DNA from: an uncultured Sphingobacteriales bacterium
GTDB taxonomy: Bacteria > Bacteroidota > Bacteroidia > Chitinophagales > Chitinophagaceae
Assembly (NCBI GenBank): GCA_937991535.1
Contig: CALKHN010000044.1
Span: 1-64,000 of the forward strand
DNA length: 64,000 nt
Direction of reading: 5' to 3'
How positions within the stretch are numbered: position 1 is the stretch's first letter; each line of letters begins with the position of its first letter. The notes below the pieces were generated by a model. The model did no database searches. It was not told the origin of the DNA and worked only from the letters and a program-made list of their open reading frames with translations. The position numbers and the translations under genes are program-made. Positions 36,227 to 44,216 of the stretch are shown one piece after another.

Positions 36227-36448
36227 ATGAATAAGTTCAAGCACTTTATTGAATGGCAGGTGTTTGGGGTTTGCTCTTATATTGGTGAAAAAATGGGCAT
36301 TGCCAATACAACTATCCGAAAACACTTTATTTATATTTCCCTCCTTACCATGGGCTCTCCCATAATTGTATACATGTTTCTCGCTTTTTGGGTTAATGTT
36401 CGTAACTATATCTGGAACCGGCGCAGAAACCCACTCAAGAACAGTTAA
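36227..36448 (+). CDS. PspC-domain small membrane protein
   Basis: 73 residues. An amphipathic N-terminal part (FGVCSYIGEKMGI) precedes IRKHFIYISLLTMGSPIIVY, the one-helix PspC-like domain, and a basic tail RRRNPLK. PspC domain proteins respond to membrane stress; short stand-alone versions are common in Bacteroidota. The gene is isolated, with divergent aconitase 162 bp away. TAATTTAG about 10 bp before the ATG resembles a TAnnTTTG -7 box. Confidence 0.75.
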   Translation: MNKFKHFIEWQVFGVCSYIGEKMGIANTTIRKHFIYISLLTMGSPIIVYMFLAFWVNVRNYIWNRRRNPLKNS

Positions 36449-36492
36449 ACCGGTAATACTTTGCGGAACGGAGTGCCGGAAGAACATATAGT

Positions 36493-36515
36493 ATACGCAG
36501 TCTCAGACTGCGTAT
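36493..36515. repeat. Perfect 23-bp palindrome
   Basis: ATACGCAGTC tca GACTGCGTAT is a perfect 10-bp stem with a 3-nt loop. No T-run follows on either strand, so it is not a simple terminator. It may belong to the REP-like hairpins near the two transposases, but the sequence differs from them. Confidence 0.6.
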
Positions 36516-36954
36516 AGCAGGGATACTTATATATACAGGGTAGCAGCCGGCAGGCCGGCATGAGAGGTGAAACATTCTTTCACTTTTATTCTCTCACTTT
36601 TCACAACATAATTTGTCTGACTTAACACTATACTTTATTTTATTACGCGGATTGAAAAGCATCCTGCTTGTAATTGATGTATGTCAACGACTTGCGGGCA
36701 TAACCTGAAATTATTAGAAATTATTTCCTGGTAACACAGCTATGCTTTTAAACTAATGCAAACGTTTGAAAAATATATTGTTACGTAGATGTACTTAGTA
36801 TTTTATGAAATTAATTCTGTTTGCTCAAAAAAGGCAGAACTGAATGCAATTTATAAACGGTACTGCGTTATATAGCAGACTAAAGATTTAAATGTAGACA
36901 GCACAATTAAATTCGATACAAACCTTATCAATGAAATAGAACGATTTATTCTGT

Positions 36955-37100
36955 GAAAAACCAAGATCCAGATCCATTGTAAAAACCAAATTGTCCAATT
37001 GTCCGATCTGAAAAACCCAAAGTCCAATCGTCCGTCATGAAAAGCCCAAAAGTCCAGGATCCAATGTAAAAACCAAATCCAGTTATCCATTGAATGAACA
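36955..37100. repeat. Degenerate repeat array in a 719-bp gene-free gap
   Basis: Words such as aaaaaCCAA and GTCCAAT recur four or more times at irregular spacing of about 25-40 bp. The minus-strand ORF at 36851-37090 is a Trp-rich translation of this repeat and not a gene. The rest of 36449-37107 shows no gene. Confidence 0.5.
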
Positions 37101-37107
37101 TCCTATG

Positions 37108-37153
37108 AAAGCTCCTGATCCTCTATCCTAATGATTCGGGAGCTTTTCTTTTT
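37108..37153 (+). terminator. Possible plus-strand terminator
   Basis: AAAGCTCC (37108-37115) pairs with GGAGCTTTT (37139-37147) across a 23-nt loop, followed by a T-rich stretch. The source transcript is unclear; no gene is seen directly upstream. Confidence 0.5.
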
Positions 37154-37167
37154 TCTTTCTGCACCAT

Positions 37168-37626
37168 TTAGAACAATTGCAGTTTTTCTTTGTTTTCATA
37201 AAAAACCGGCCGGGTTATAAATACTCCTGATCGTCCTACTCTCATTTTTCCTTCCAGTCTTAATAAAACAGAATCCTGTAAAGCCAGCGATAAGGCGTTG
37301 CCTATTACGTTGCTAAAATTTACGTGAACCAGAACGGGTATGTGAAATGTATCCAGGCGGGCGATGTGAATGGTAGTGTCTAATTCGGTATGCCCCAGCA
37401 ACCGGTTGTCAACATAAATATCCAGACTTCCCGATTTGAAAGTGAGATTGGATTTGTTGGGATTATACAACTTCACATTTGCCGAAAGGGTGGTATTGGT
37501 GAGACTGCCGGCATTGATCTCCACATTCCCCACGTCAACATATTCCGGGGCTACAATTTCTCTGCAGGAGGTAAAAGCAAATGCCGCGGCAAGGCATAAA
37601 AAGAAGTAGCCGGTTTTTTTGTTCAT
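37168..37626 (-). CDS. LEA14/WHy-type lipoprotein
   Basis: 152 residues with a lipobox (FAFTSC). The mature part fits the LEA type 2/WHy fold: VGNVEINAGSLTNTTLSANV, KLYNPNKSNLTFKSG and VHVNFSNVIGNALSL. The NPN turn is a hallmark. Bacteroidota commonly have such small lipid-anchored LEA-like proteins; the role is unknown, often linked to envelope stress. No operon partner. The gap 37627-37920 is AT-rich and holds the palindrome ATTTTGTCAAAAT at 37733-37745. Confidence 0.8.
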   Translation of the reverse strand: MNKKTGYFFLCLAAAFAFTSCREIVAPEYVDVGNVEINAGSLTNTTLSANVKLYNPNKSNLTFKSGSLDIYVDNRLLGHTELDTTIHIARLDTFHIPVLVHVNFSNVIGNALSLALQDSVLLRLEGKMRVGRSGVFITRPVFYENKEKLQLF

Positions 37627-37920
37627 ATATAAAGAATAGGGTGCAAGATAAAGTGCTTAGCTAAATCTTGCAGAAAAATAGCGTTAAACATTCCAAAATC
37701 AACAGCTAAAAAGATTAGTTTTAGAACCTGTAATTTTGTCAAAATCCAGATTTTCGCACAACTAATTTTATTAGTAATGATAATCTAATATTAAACATTA
37801 ATAATCAATTGATTAAATGTGTATAATTAATATTTTATTGTGTATAAAATGAACACAAAAACAGCAAATTCTGATAGTTTTGATTTCAAACGCCATTCAA
37901 AGTAATAATTTATATATATA

Positions 37921-38538
37921 GTGATTTTAGTATCTGATTTACAGTATTTTGCATCAATTATTGAATATAAAAATTCAATACAGTTCAAGCATTTTAAAAT
38001 TGAACAATATGAAGCCTGGCAAAAAATGAGTTTTCGCAACCGCTGTATTATTGCGGGAGCGAACGGCCTGCTCCATTTGAGCATTCCGGTGGAAGGTGGA
38101 CGGCATTCAAACAAAATGATCAGGGAGGTAAAAATGGATAACAGCCATCGCTGGCAATCACTTCACTGGCGGTCCATCATTTCTGCCTATAGCCGGTCGC
38201 CCTGGTTCGAATTTTATAAAGATGAAATAGAGATTTTTTATCATGCGAAATACGATTGGCTTTGGGACTGGAACCTTGATCTTTTGCATTGGACCCTTAA
38301 AAAGTTAGGGGTAGATGTAGCAATCAGCTTTACCGAAACCTGGCAAAAAGATTATCCGGCAGACCAGTTTCTTGATATGAGAGGCAGGGTGCTTCCAAAA
38401 AACTTTGAATCATTTGCCCAAAGCTGCCCGGTATACAAACAGGTTTTTGAAGATCGGATGGGGTTTAAGTCCAACCTTAGTATTATAGATCTTTTATTCT
38501 GCGAAGGCCCAAATGCTGCCCGCTTGCTGAAGGAGTAA
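37921..38538 (+). CDS. WbqC-like protein
   Basis: 205 residues from a GTG start (MILVSDLQYFASI). WbqC-like features run through the chain: an N-terminal QYF segment, KMSFRNRCIIAGANGL, LSIPVEGGR and a middle HWRSIISAYSRSPWFEFYKDE. The family is tied to polysaccharide or O-antigen clusters, though its reaction is not firmly established. No signal peptide. No sugar gene cluster surrounds it here. Confidence 0.85.
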   Translation: MILVSDLQYFASIIEYKNSIQFKHFKIEQYEAWQKMSFRNRCIIAGANGLLHLSIPVEGGRHSNKMIREVKMDNSHRWQSLHWRSIISAYSRSPWFEFYKDEIEIFYHAKYDWLWDWNLDLLHWTLKKLGVDVAISFTETWQKDYPADQFLDMRGRVLPKNFESFAQSCPVYKQVFEDRMGFKSNLSIIDLLFCEGPNAARLLKE

Positions 38539-39166
38539 ACCGTTTTCCGGCAATTCCCGTGCAGGAACAGCGGTTAAATGGTGTGGCTAAAATGTTTAAG
38601 GGTGAGTAGTGATAAGAACGATAAATGGAGCGTCGCCTGCCCGTTCGGCAGGCAGGCAACATCAGCCGCATCATGTTCCGGCGCCGGCAAAATAAAAATT
38701 ATCGTTTTTGGAACTATGCAAGGCAGAAGTGCTGAACTTTATGATTCCCGGAGTGCTTTATAGAATGAGTCGTTTAAGTCATGAAAATGTTTATACATTA
38801 TGATTTTGTTTGAACAATTGATTTTCCGGCTTTGCGCATATATCATTATTTATCTGTTGCTTTCCTCTGTAATTTAAAAAAGCGGAATTTAGGCATCCTG
38901 ATGAACGAAGATGCCAGCAATAGACTTCCTGTTGTTGAAATCACAGTAGTGCAAAAGCAACATCAGGGAACCCACCGGAAAACGGGAGGTATTCGTTTTC
39001 CGGCGGCTTTTGGTTACTTTTTCCGAAAAAAGTAACAAAGAAAAATACCATAAATTGGTTTTGAGGATAAGTTTTCAATTTGAAATAAAGAATGAATCCC
39101 GGTTAACTTTTGCAAAGTCTATCTGCGATTCCAACCTATTCATTTAATTCAACAAAATAATTGATA
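38539..39166. other. Intergenic gap (628 bp) with hairpins
   Basis: No gene is called. GCCTGCCcgttcgGGCAGGC-like inversion occurs near 38636-38655, and GTTACTTTTTccgAAAAAAGTAAC lies near 39013-39036. Two short ORFs (38578-38763, 38832-39035) contain these repeats and show no family features. Confidence 0.45.
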
Positions 39167-40045
39167 ATGCCAGGCAATACGTATACCATCCAAAATGATC
39201 ATCTCAGCATTACCATTCAGGCAAAGGGCGCCGAACTGGTGAGCCTGTACAACAAAAAAGAACAATTGGAATACATGTGGAGTGGTGACCCCGCATTCTG
39301 GGGCAAACATTCTCCGGTGCTATTCCCCGTTATCGGCACGTTAAAAAACGACACTTATTATTACAATGGCAAAGCCTACCACCTCGGGCGGCATGGTTTT
39401 GCCCGGGACATGGATTTTACCGTTGCTGAACAAACAACATCCTCGGTTAGCTTCAGTTTGCCCAGCAATGCCGATACGCTGCAAAAGTTTCCTTTTGAGT
39501 TTGCGTTTGACATTATATATCTCTTACAACAAGACCGCTTAACGGTTACCTACAGGGTGAAAAATACCGGAAACGGCGATATGTATTTTTCTGTGGGCGG
39601 ACATCCGGCTTTTAAAGTGCCTGTTGTTGAAGGAACAGGATATGACGACTATTATCTTGAATTTAATAAAACCGAAAATGCCGGCAGATGGCCCATTTCA
39701 GCGGCAGGGTTAATTGAAACCCATGCTGAACCTTTTTTACTGAATACCAACAGGCTTCCGTTGCACAAAGAGCTTTTTTACCGGGACGCGATTGTTTTCA
39801 AAGATCTCCGGTCGGATACAGTGCGTTTGCGGTCATCCAAACATGATAAAGGAATTGAATTTAATTTTTCCGGATTTCCATACCTTGGCATATGGGCGGC
39901 AAAAAACGCCGGTTTTGTTTGTATAGAGCCCTGGTGCGGAATTGCCGATCCGGTAAACAGCAATCAGCAATTAACAGAGAAAGAAGGGATTAACCGTTTG
40001 GGGCCGCAGGCGGTTTTTGAAAGAAACTGGAGCGTTGGATTTTAA
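39167..40045 (+). CDS. Aldose 1-epimerase family protein (LacX-like)
   Basis: 292 residues from ATG at 39167 (the frame begins two codons earlier at TTG). Features of the galactose mutarotase fold: SGDPAFWGKHSPVLFPVIG, HLGRHGFARDMDF (catalytic His region), SVGGHPAFKVP and ECIEPWCG-like VCIEPWCGI near the C-terminus. The enzyme equilibrates alpha and beta anomers of a hexose or hexose phosphate. Cytoplasmic. Followed by lysA 117 bp on, probably a separate unit. Confidence 0.88.
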   Translation: MPGNTYTIQNDHLSITIQAKGAELVSLYNKKEQLEYMWSGDPAFWGKHSPVLFPVIGTLKNDTYYYNGKAYHLGRHGFARDMDFTVAEQTTSSVSFSLPSNADTLQKFPFEFAFDIIYLLQQDRLTVTYRVKNTGNGDMYFSVGGHPAFKVPVVEGTGYDDYYLEFNKTENAGRWPISAAGLIETHAEPFLLNTNRLPLHKELFYRDAIVFKDLRSDTVRLRSSKHDKGIEFNFSGFPYLGIWAAKNAGFVCIEPWCGIADPVNSNQQLTEKEGINRLGPQAVFERNWSVGF

Positions 40046-40162
40046 ATTTAAAATCTCAAATCTCAAATTTCAATTCTATTTCCCGCTTTAGCACTATTGC
40101 AGTAATTTCGCTGGCAAAAATATTTTTCACCCTAAATAAAAGGTAGCCAAGGAATTCAAATT

Positions 40163-41380
40163 ATGCCCCAGGTTTTAACGCACCAGCAACTACTGAAAAT
40201 AGCAGGCGAATTTGGTACGCCTTTATATGTATATCACGCCGAAAGAATAACAGAACAATACCACCGCTTACAGGAAGCTTTTAAGGAAACCAGCACTACA
40301 TTTTTTTATGCCTGCAAAGCGCTTACCAATGTCAGCGTGCTCAAACATATTAAAAGTATAGGTTGTAATGCCGACTGCAGTTCGTTAAATGAAGTGCAAC
40401 TGGCCCTTAAAGCGGGCTTTCGTCCTGAACAAATTTTATATACCTCTAATAATGTTGCGTTCAGCGAAATTGAAAATGCCGCATCCTTTGGAGTACATAT
40501 AAATATAGACAGTCTTTCCAACCTCCGGAAATTTGGCCAAAAATACGGGCATAGCTATCCTGTGGGTGTTCGTTTACGTCCCAATATTATGGCCGGGGGC
40601 AATCTCAAAATTTCAACAGGGCACAATAAAAGTAAATTCGGTATTCCCGTAGAAGACACAGAGAAGGTTGTTCAACTGATGAAAGAAAAGAACCTGCATA
40701 TCCGTACACTGCATATTCATACCGGCAGTGAAATTAAAGATGTGGAAGTGTTTGCCAGGGGTATTGAAGTATTGTTTGAGCTGATCCCGCATTTTCCGGA
40801 ACTGGAAGTAATTGACCTGGGCGGTGGATTTAAAGTACCTTATGTACCCGGTGAAGAGGGAACCGATATAACTTTATTGGGAAAGAAAGTGAAAGAGGAA
40901 TTTGGGACAATTGAAAAACGGTATAACCGTAAATTACAGGTTTGGTTTGAGCCGGGGAAATTTTTAGTGAGCGAAGCGGGTTATTTTATTGTGCAGGTGA
41001 ATGTATTGAAACAATCAGGAGATACCTGCTTTGCAGGGGTGAACAGCGGGCTCAATCATTTGATACGACCAATGTTCTACGGCTCCTATCATCATATAGA
41101 AAATATATCGAATGTTGCGGCTGAACCGCAGCGCTATAATATAACAGGCAACATTTGTGAAACAGATACTTTTGCGGAAGACCGGATGGTTGCTGAGATA
41201 CGCGAAGATGACTATCTTGTATTTTATAATGCCGGCGCTTACGGATTTGAAATGGCGTCTAACTATAATTCCCGGTTCAAACCCGCTGAAGTGCTGGTAA
41301 AGAATAATATACCCACCTTAGTAAGGCGGCGTGATACACTTGAAGATCTATTGGCTACGCAGGTAGTGATGACGGATTAA
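40163..41380 (+). CDS. lysA: Diaminopimelate decarboxylase
   Basis: 405 residues. PLP enzyme that makes L-lysine from meso-diaminopimelate. Visible motifs: FYACKAL with the PLP lysine, HIHTGSE, DLGGGFKVPY (phosphate-binding glycines), VWFEPGKFLVSEAG and CETDTFAED near the C-terminus in the place of the CESxD motif. Length and order fit LysA. No lysine riboswitch is seen upstream. The gene stands alone, 43 bp before the thioredoxin-domain gene. Confidence 0.93.
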   Translation: MPQVLTHQQLLKIAGEFGTPLYVYHAERITEQYHRLQEAFKETSTTFFYACKALTNVSVLKHIKSIGCNADCSSLNEVQLALKAGFRPEQILYTSNNVAFSEIENAASFGVHINIDSLSNLRKFGQKYGHSYPVGVRLRPNIMAGGNLKISTGHNKSKFGIPVEDTEKVVQLMKEKNLHIRTLHIHTGSEIKDVEVFARGIEVLFELIPHFPELEVIDLGGGFKVPYVPGEEGTDITLLGKKVKEEFGTIEKRYNRKLQVWFEPGKFLVSEAGYFIVQVNVLKQSGDTCFAGVNSGLNHLIRPMFYGSYHHIENISNVAAEPQRYNITGNICETDTFAEDRMVAEIREDDYLVFYNAGAYGFEMASNYNSRFKPAEVLVKNNIPTLVRRRDTLEDLLATQVVMTD

Positions 41381-41423
41381 TGTATATTTAGGGCTACAGT
41401 CAACCCTGTAATATTTGTTTGTA

Positions 41424-42914
41424 ATGAAGCGATTCTTCTTTCTGTTCCTGTTTTTATCCGTATTAACGCCCGCGATAGCGGGGGAAGTCGCCGCTACCAT
41501 TGAACTCCGGGTTAAAAATGAAAAGAAAGGCGTCCTTGCTTTTACACTCCCGGTGAATCATATCCTTTTTTGGGGCGCTGTGCAGGAAGATACCCTCACC
41601 AACGGAAATTACAATATTACACTGAAGGAAACGCAAACCGGTTTTGTGCATATCCGCATCATGGAACGGGTTGTTCGTTTATATGTGCAGCCCGGTGATC
41701 ATCTTCGGGTATCCATTGACGAAAATAATATAGAAAAGCCCGTTAGCGTAGAAGGAAACAATGCAGGCGGGCAGGAAATATTTACTTCAATGGAGCTTAC
41801 CTATCCCGGCAACCTGGTATCCCGTTACAAAAGAGATACCACCGCGGTTTTGCTGGAAAAACATGTAACGAATGACAAAAATGTTCGCCTTAAAGTCTTT
41901 AAAATATTGTACGATGAGCGGAAGATAGATAAAGCATTCATGGACTTCATGCAACTGAACTTAGATTATTATCATGCTTCCGTTATTTCGGAGGTCATAT
42001 CCGCAAAATATGCATTGACCCGGCTTTCCGAAGATCATCCGCAGTTTAAACCTGTATTTCCGGGAGACTTTGCGCTATTGTGGGAGAAGTTGTATAAGCA
42101 ATACCCGGTTAACAATGTGGCCGCGCTGCAAACCTACGGATACAACGGTGGCTTTAATTTGTATGCAGGCAATTATATCAACGGGTATATTCAATGGATA
42201 AGGAGCAATAACAAAGCGGTAACGGCTCCCGGCTGGGCTTCCGCGATGAAAGAAACCTTTCAGACCATACAAAGCAATCTTCCGCAGCAAGTGGCTGAAT
42301 ATTTGGAAGCCGGGGTATTATTTACGGAGTTGAGCAGGGAAAAAAATTATGTGGAACTGGTGAAGTTTTCAAATGACTTTAAGAAGCGCTATCCTCAAAG
42401 CCCCTATACTTTGTACCTTGAACCGCTGCTGAAAAAGGCAAATGCCTGGTACGATAAAGTGAAAGCCGGCTTTACTGCCGAGCAGAAATTGATTCCGAAC
42501 TATTCAGCTATAGATTCGTTTAAGCAACTGATGGCGCCTTTTTTGGGGAAAGTCGTTTTTATTGAATTCTGGGCAACCTGGTGTATTACCTGTAAAGACC
42601 AGTTTGATCATGAAGATGACCTGAACCGTTTTTTGAAATCAAAGGGTGTGGAGCATCTTTTTATTTCTGTTGACAAACAATTGCATGAAACAGACTGGAA
42701 GGAACTGATCAAATATTTTAATCTCCGTGGCAGCCACATCAGGGCAAATGAAAAACTGGTAAAGGATTTATCCCGGATTTTCTGGCAGGGCAGGGGGTAT
42801 GCGCTACCGTTATATGTAGTTATCAGCCGCTCCGGCTATATTGTTGAATTTGATGCTTACCGTCCTTCCGAAAAAAAGAAATTGTACCAGCAGATAGAGA
42901 AGTATGCCGAGTAG
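41424..42914 (+). CDS. Exported protein with C-terminal TlpA-like thioredoxin domain
   Basis: 496 residues from ATG at 41424 with a signal peptide (ends IAGEV). The N-terminal 340 residues have no recognised motif apart from a beta-rich start. The C-terminal domain is TlpA/ResA-like with KVVFIEFWATWCITCKD, the CxxC being C387 and C390. Such proteins reduce disulfides or help cytochrome c maturation in the periplasm, and are very common in Bacteroidota. The nearby CuA oxidase operon may benefit from its activity, but this is guesswork. Confidence 0.85.
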   Translation: MKRFFFLFLFLSVLTPAIAGEVAATIELRVKNEKKGVLAFTLPVNHILFWGAVQEDTLTNGNYNITLKETQTGFVHIRIMERVVRLYVQPGDHLRVSIDENNIEKPVSVEGNNAGGQEIFTSMELTYPGNLVSRYKRDTTAVLLEKHVTNDKNVRLKVFKILYDERKIDKAFMDFMQLNLDYYHASVISEVISAKYALTRLSEDHPQFKPVFPGDFALLWEKLYKQYPVNNVAALQTYGYNGGFNLYAGNYINGYIQWIRSNNKAVTAPGWASAMKETFQTIQSNLPQQVAEYLEAGVLFTELSREKNYVELVKFSNDFKKRYPQSPYTLYLEPLLKKANAWYDKVKAGFTAEQKLIPNYSAIDSFKQLMAPFLGKVVFIEFWATWCITCKDQFDHEDDLNRFLKSKGVEHLFISVDKQLHETDWKELIKYFNLRGSHIRANEKLVKDLSRIFWQGRGYALPLYVVISRSGYIVEFDAYRPSEKKKLYQQIEKYAE

Positions 42915-42930
42915 GATACTTATAAAATAA

Positions 42931-42952
42931 TTTACGATAATTTTGTCCGGAA
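42931..42952. promoter_or_regulatory. Candidate NsrR-type operator upstream of the Rrf2 gene
   Basis: TTTACGATAATTTTGTCCGG contains GATAA-tt-TTGTC, an inverted repeat with one mismatch, 40 bp before the TTG start. Most of it (TTTACGAyAATTTTGTC) recurs at 43445 upstream of the oxidase operon. It also contains TAATTTTG, which fits a -7 promoter box, so a bound repressor would block transcription. Confidence 0.55.
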
Positions 42953-42991
42953 TTAAAATTTATTCTAACTTTTCAATTCAAATAGAAAATT

Positions 42992-43426
42992 TTGTTTTCA
43001 AAAGCATGCAAGTATGGCATCAAAGCAATCATTTATATTGCCACGCGGTCTTTGGAGGGTAAGCGTGTTAAAATTGACGATGTGGTTGAGAACTGCGACT
43101 CACCTGACGCCTTTACCAGAAAAATACTGGGGTTATTGGCAAAACACGATATTGTACAATCTCACACAGGTCCGAATGGTGGATTTCAAATTGAAAGGAA
43201 AAAGCTGAAGAGCATAAAAGTGAGTGATATTGTTTCGGCAATTGACGGGGATTCTGTTTACAATGAATGTAGTTTAGGTTTCGGAGTATGCAGCAACGAC
43301 CGGCCCTGCCCTATGCACACGAACTTCGTTAAAATAAAAAACGAACTGAAACGAACGCTGGAAACCACAACGATATATGACCTCGCTGTTGGATGTAAGG
43401 AGGGGCTTTTGTTTTTGACAGGGTAA
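42992..43426 (+). CDS. Rrf2 family iron-sulfur regulator, NsrR-like
   Basis: 144 residues from a TTG start; the protein begins FSKACKYGIKAIIYIA, the standard Rrf2 start, and no ATG fits. The winged-helix DNA-binding part includes KILGLLAKHDIVQSHTGPNGGF. Three Cys in ECSLGFGVCSNDRPC have CX6CX5C spacing, close to NsrR proteins that hold an NO-sensitive 4Fe-4S cluster. It precedes the CuA/heme-copper operon, and a shared palindrome lies in front of both. NO sensing is inferred from Cys spacing and context. Confidence 0.85.
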   Translation: MFSKACKYGIKAIIYIATRSLEGKRVKIDDVVENCDSPDAFTRKILGLLAKHDIVQSHTGPNGGFQIERKKLKSIKVSDIVSAIDGDSVYNECSLGFGVCSNDRPCPMHTNFVKIKNELKRTLETTTIYDLAVGCKEGLLFLTG

Positions 43427-43444
43427 GAAAAAATTTTGATCTTA

Positions 43445-43466
43445 TTTACGACAATTTTGTCTCAAA
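43445..43466. promoter_or_regulatory. Candidate NsrR-type operator upstream of the CuA/heme-copper operon
   Basis: TTTACGACAATTTTGTCTCAAA holds the perfect inverted repeat GACAA-tt-TTGTC (43450-43461), with the outer TTT/AAA also matching. It lies 187 bp before the start of subunit II and closely resembles the element at 42931. Confidence 0.6.
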
Positions 43467-43652
43467 TAAAGGCGTTTTATTTTTGAAAATGGCATAACAA
43501 AAAATGGACATACCGGAATGAACAGGCGTGCTGTTTGCGAAAAGCTTCTTATACCTGTAAATATCCGGGCATGTCCGCATCCGGTGATTCTGAATTCTTT
43601 GCCGCTTTGATTGATTAAATAAAATAGTAAAAAGGCATAAAATCTTCTGATC

Positions 43653-44204
43653 ATGCAAACATCCATCTTAATACTTTTTCTTATACTAACCGGGCTGGCT
43701 CTGCTGGTATTCGTTTATGTTTTTATGACCTCAAAAGGGGCGAAATCTTCTGGGGGCGGGATTCGGAACGCATTGAAAAAGAGATTATGGTTTATCCTGA
43801 TCTTGTTTGTGTTGCTGGGTTTTACCGCCTGGGTTACGATTTCAAAATCACCCTATTATCTTTTTGCCGATGAGGCGCCTTCGCAAGTTATTCATGTGGC
43901 AAGTATGCAGTTTGCATTTGTCCTTTCCAATAATTCAATAGACCCCGACAGTCCCAAAGGGGTAAGTTCAATAGAGTTACCGAAAAATGAACTGATAGAG
44001 TTTCGGGTAACAAGCCTGGATGTGAACCACGGCTTTGCTATTTATGACGCTTCCAACAGGCTTATCGCTCAAACCCAGGCGATGCCTGGATATGTGAATC
44101 GCCTGAGATGGAAATTTACAGAACCGGGAATATACCATATCCTTTGCCTGGAATATTGCGGCATGGCTCATCATGGTATGAGAGCCTCCATTACCATTAA
44201 ATAA
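43653..44204 (+). CDS. CuA-containing subunit II of a heme-copper enzyme
   Basis: 183 residues with two N-terminal membrane helices (about 3-25 and 45-63), then a cupredoxin domain in the periplasm. The CuA ligand set is complete: VNHGF (H126), then C165, E167, C169, H173 and M176 in CLEYCGMAHHGM. CuA takes electrons from a soluble donor such as cytochrome c and passes them to subunit I. No heme c site is fused. The gene lies 12 bp before subunit I. Confidence 0.9.
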   Translation: MQTSILILFLILTGLALLVFVYVFMTSKGAKSSGGGIRNALKKRLWFILILFVLLGFTAWVTISKSPYYLFADEAPSQVIHVASMQFAFVLSNNSIDPDSPKGVSSIELPKNELIEFRVTSLDVNHGFAIYDASNRLIAQTQAMPGYVNRLRWKFTEPGIYHILCLEYCGMAHHGMRASITIK

Positions 44205-44216
44205 ATAGAAGTAAAC

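Noticed and set aside
36851..37090. Trp-rich 79-residue minus-strand ORF
   Set aside because: It is a translation of the degenerate nucleotide repeat in this gap, not a protein family.
38832..39035. 67-residue ORF ending FGYFFRKK
   Set aside because: Its end coincides with a hairpin repeat and no start or family feature supports it.
40045..40163. Possible lysine riboswitch before lysA
   Set aside because: The gap is only about 117 bp and lacks the conserved multi-helix core of the lysine riboswitch.
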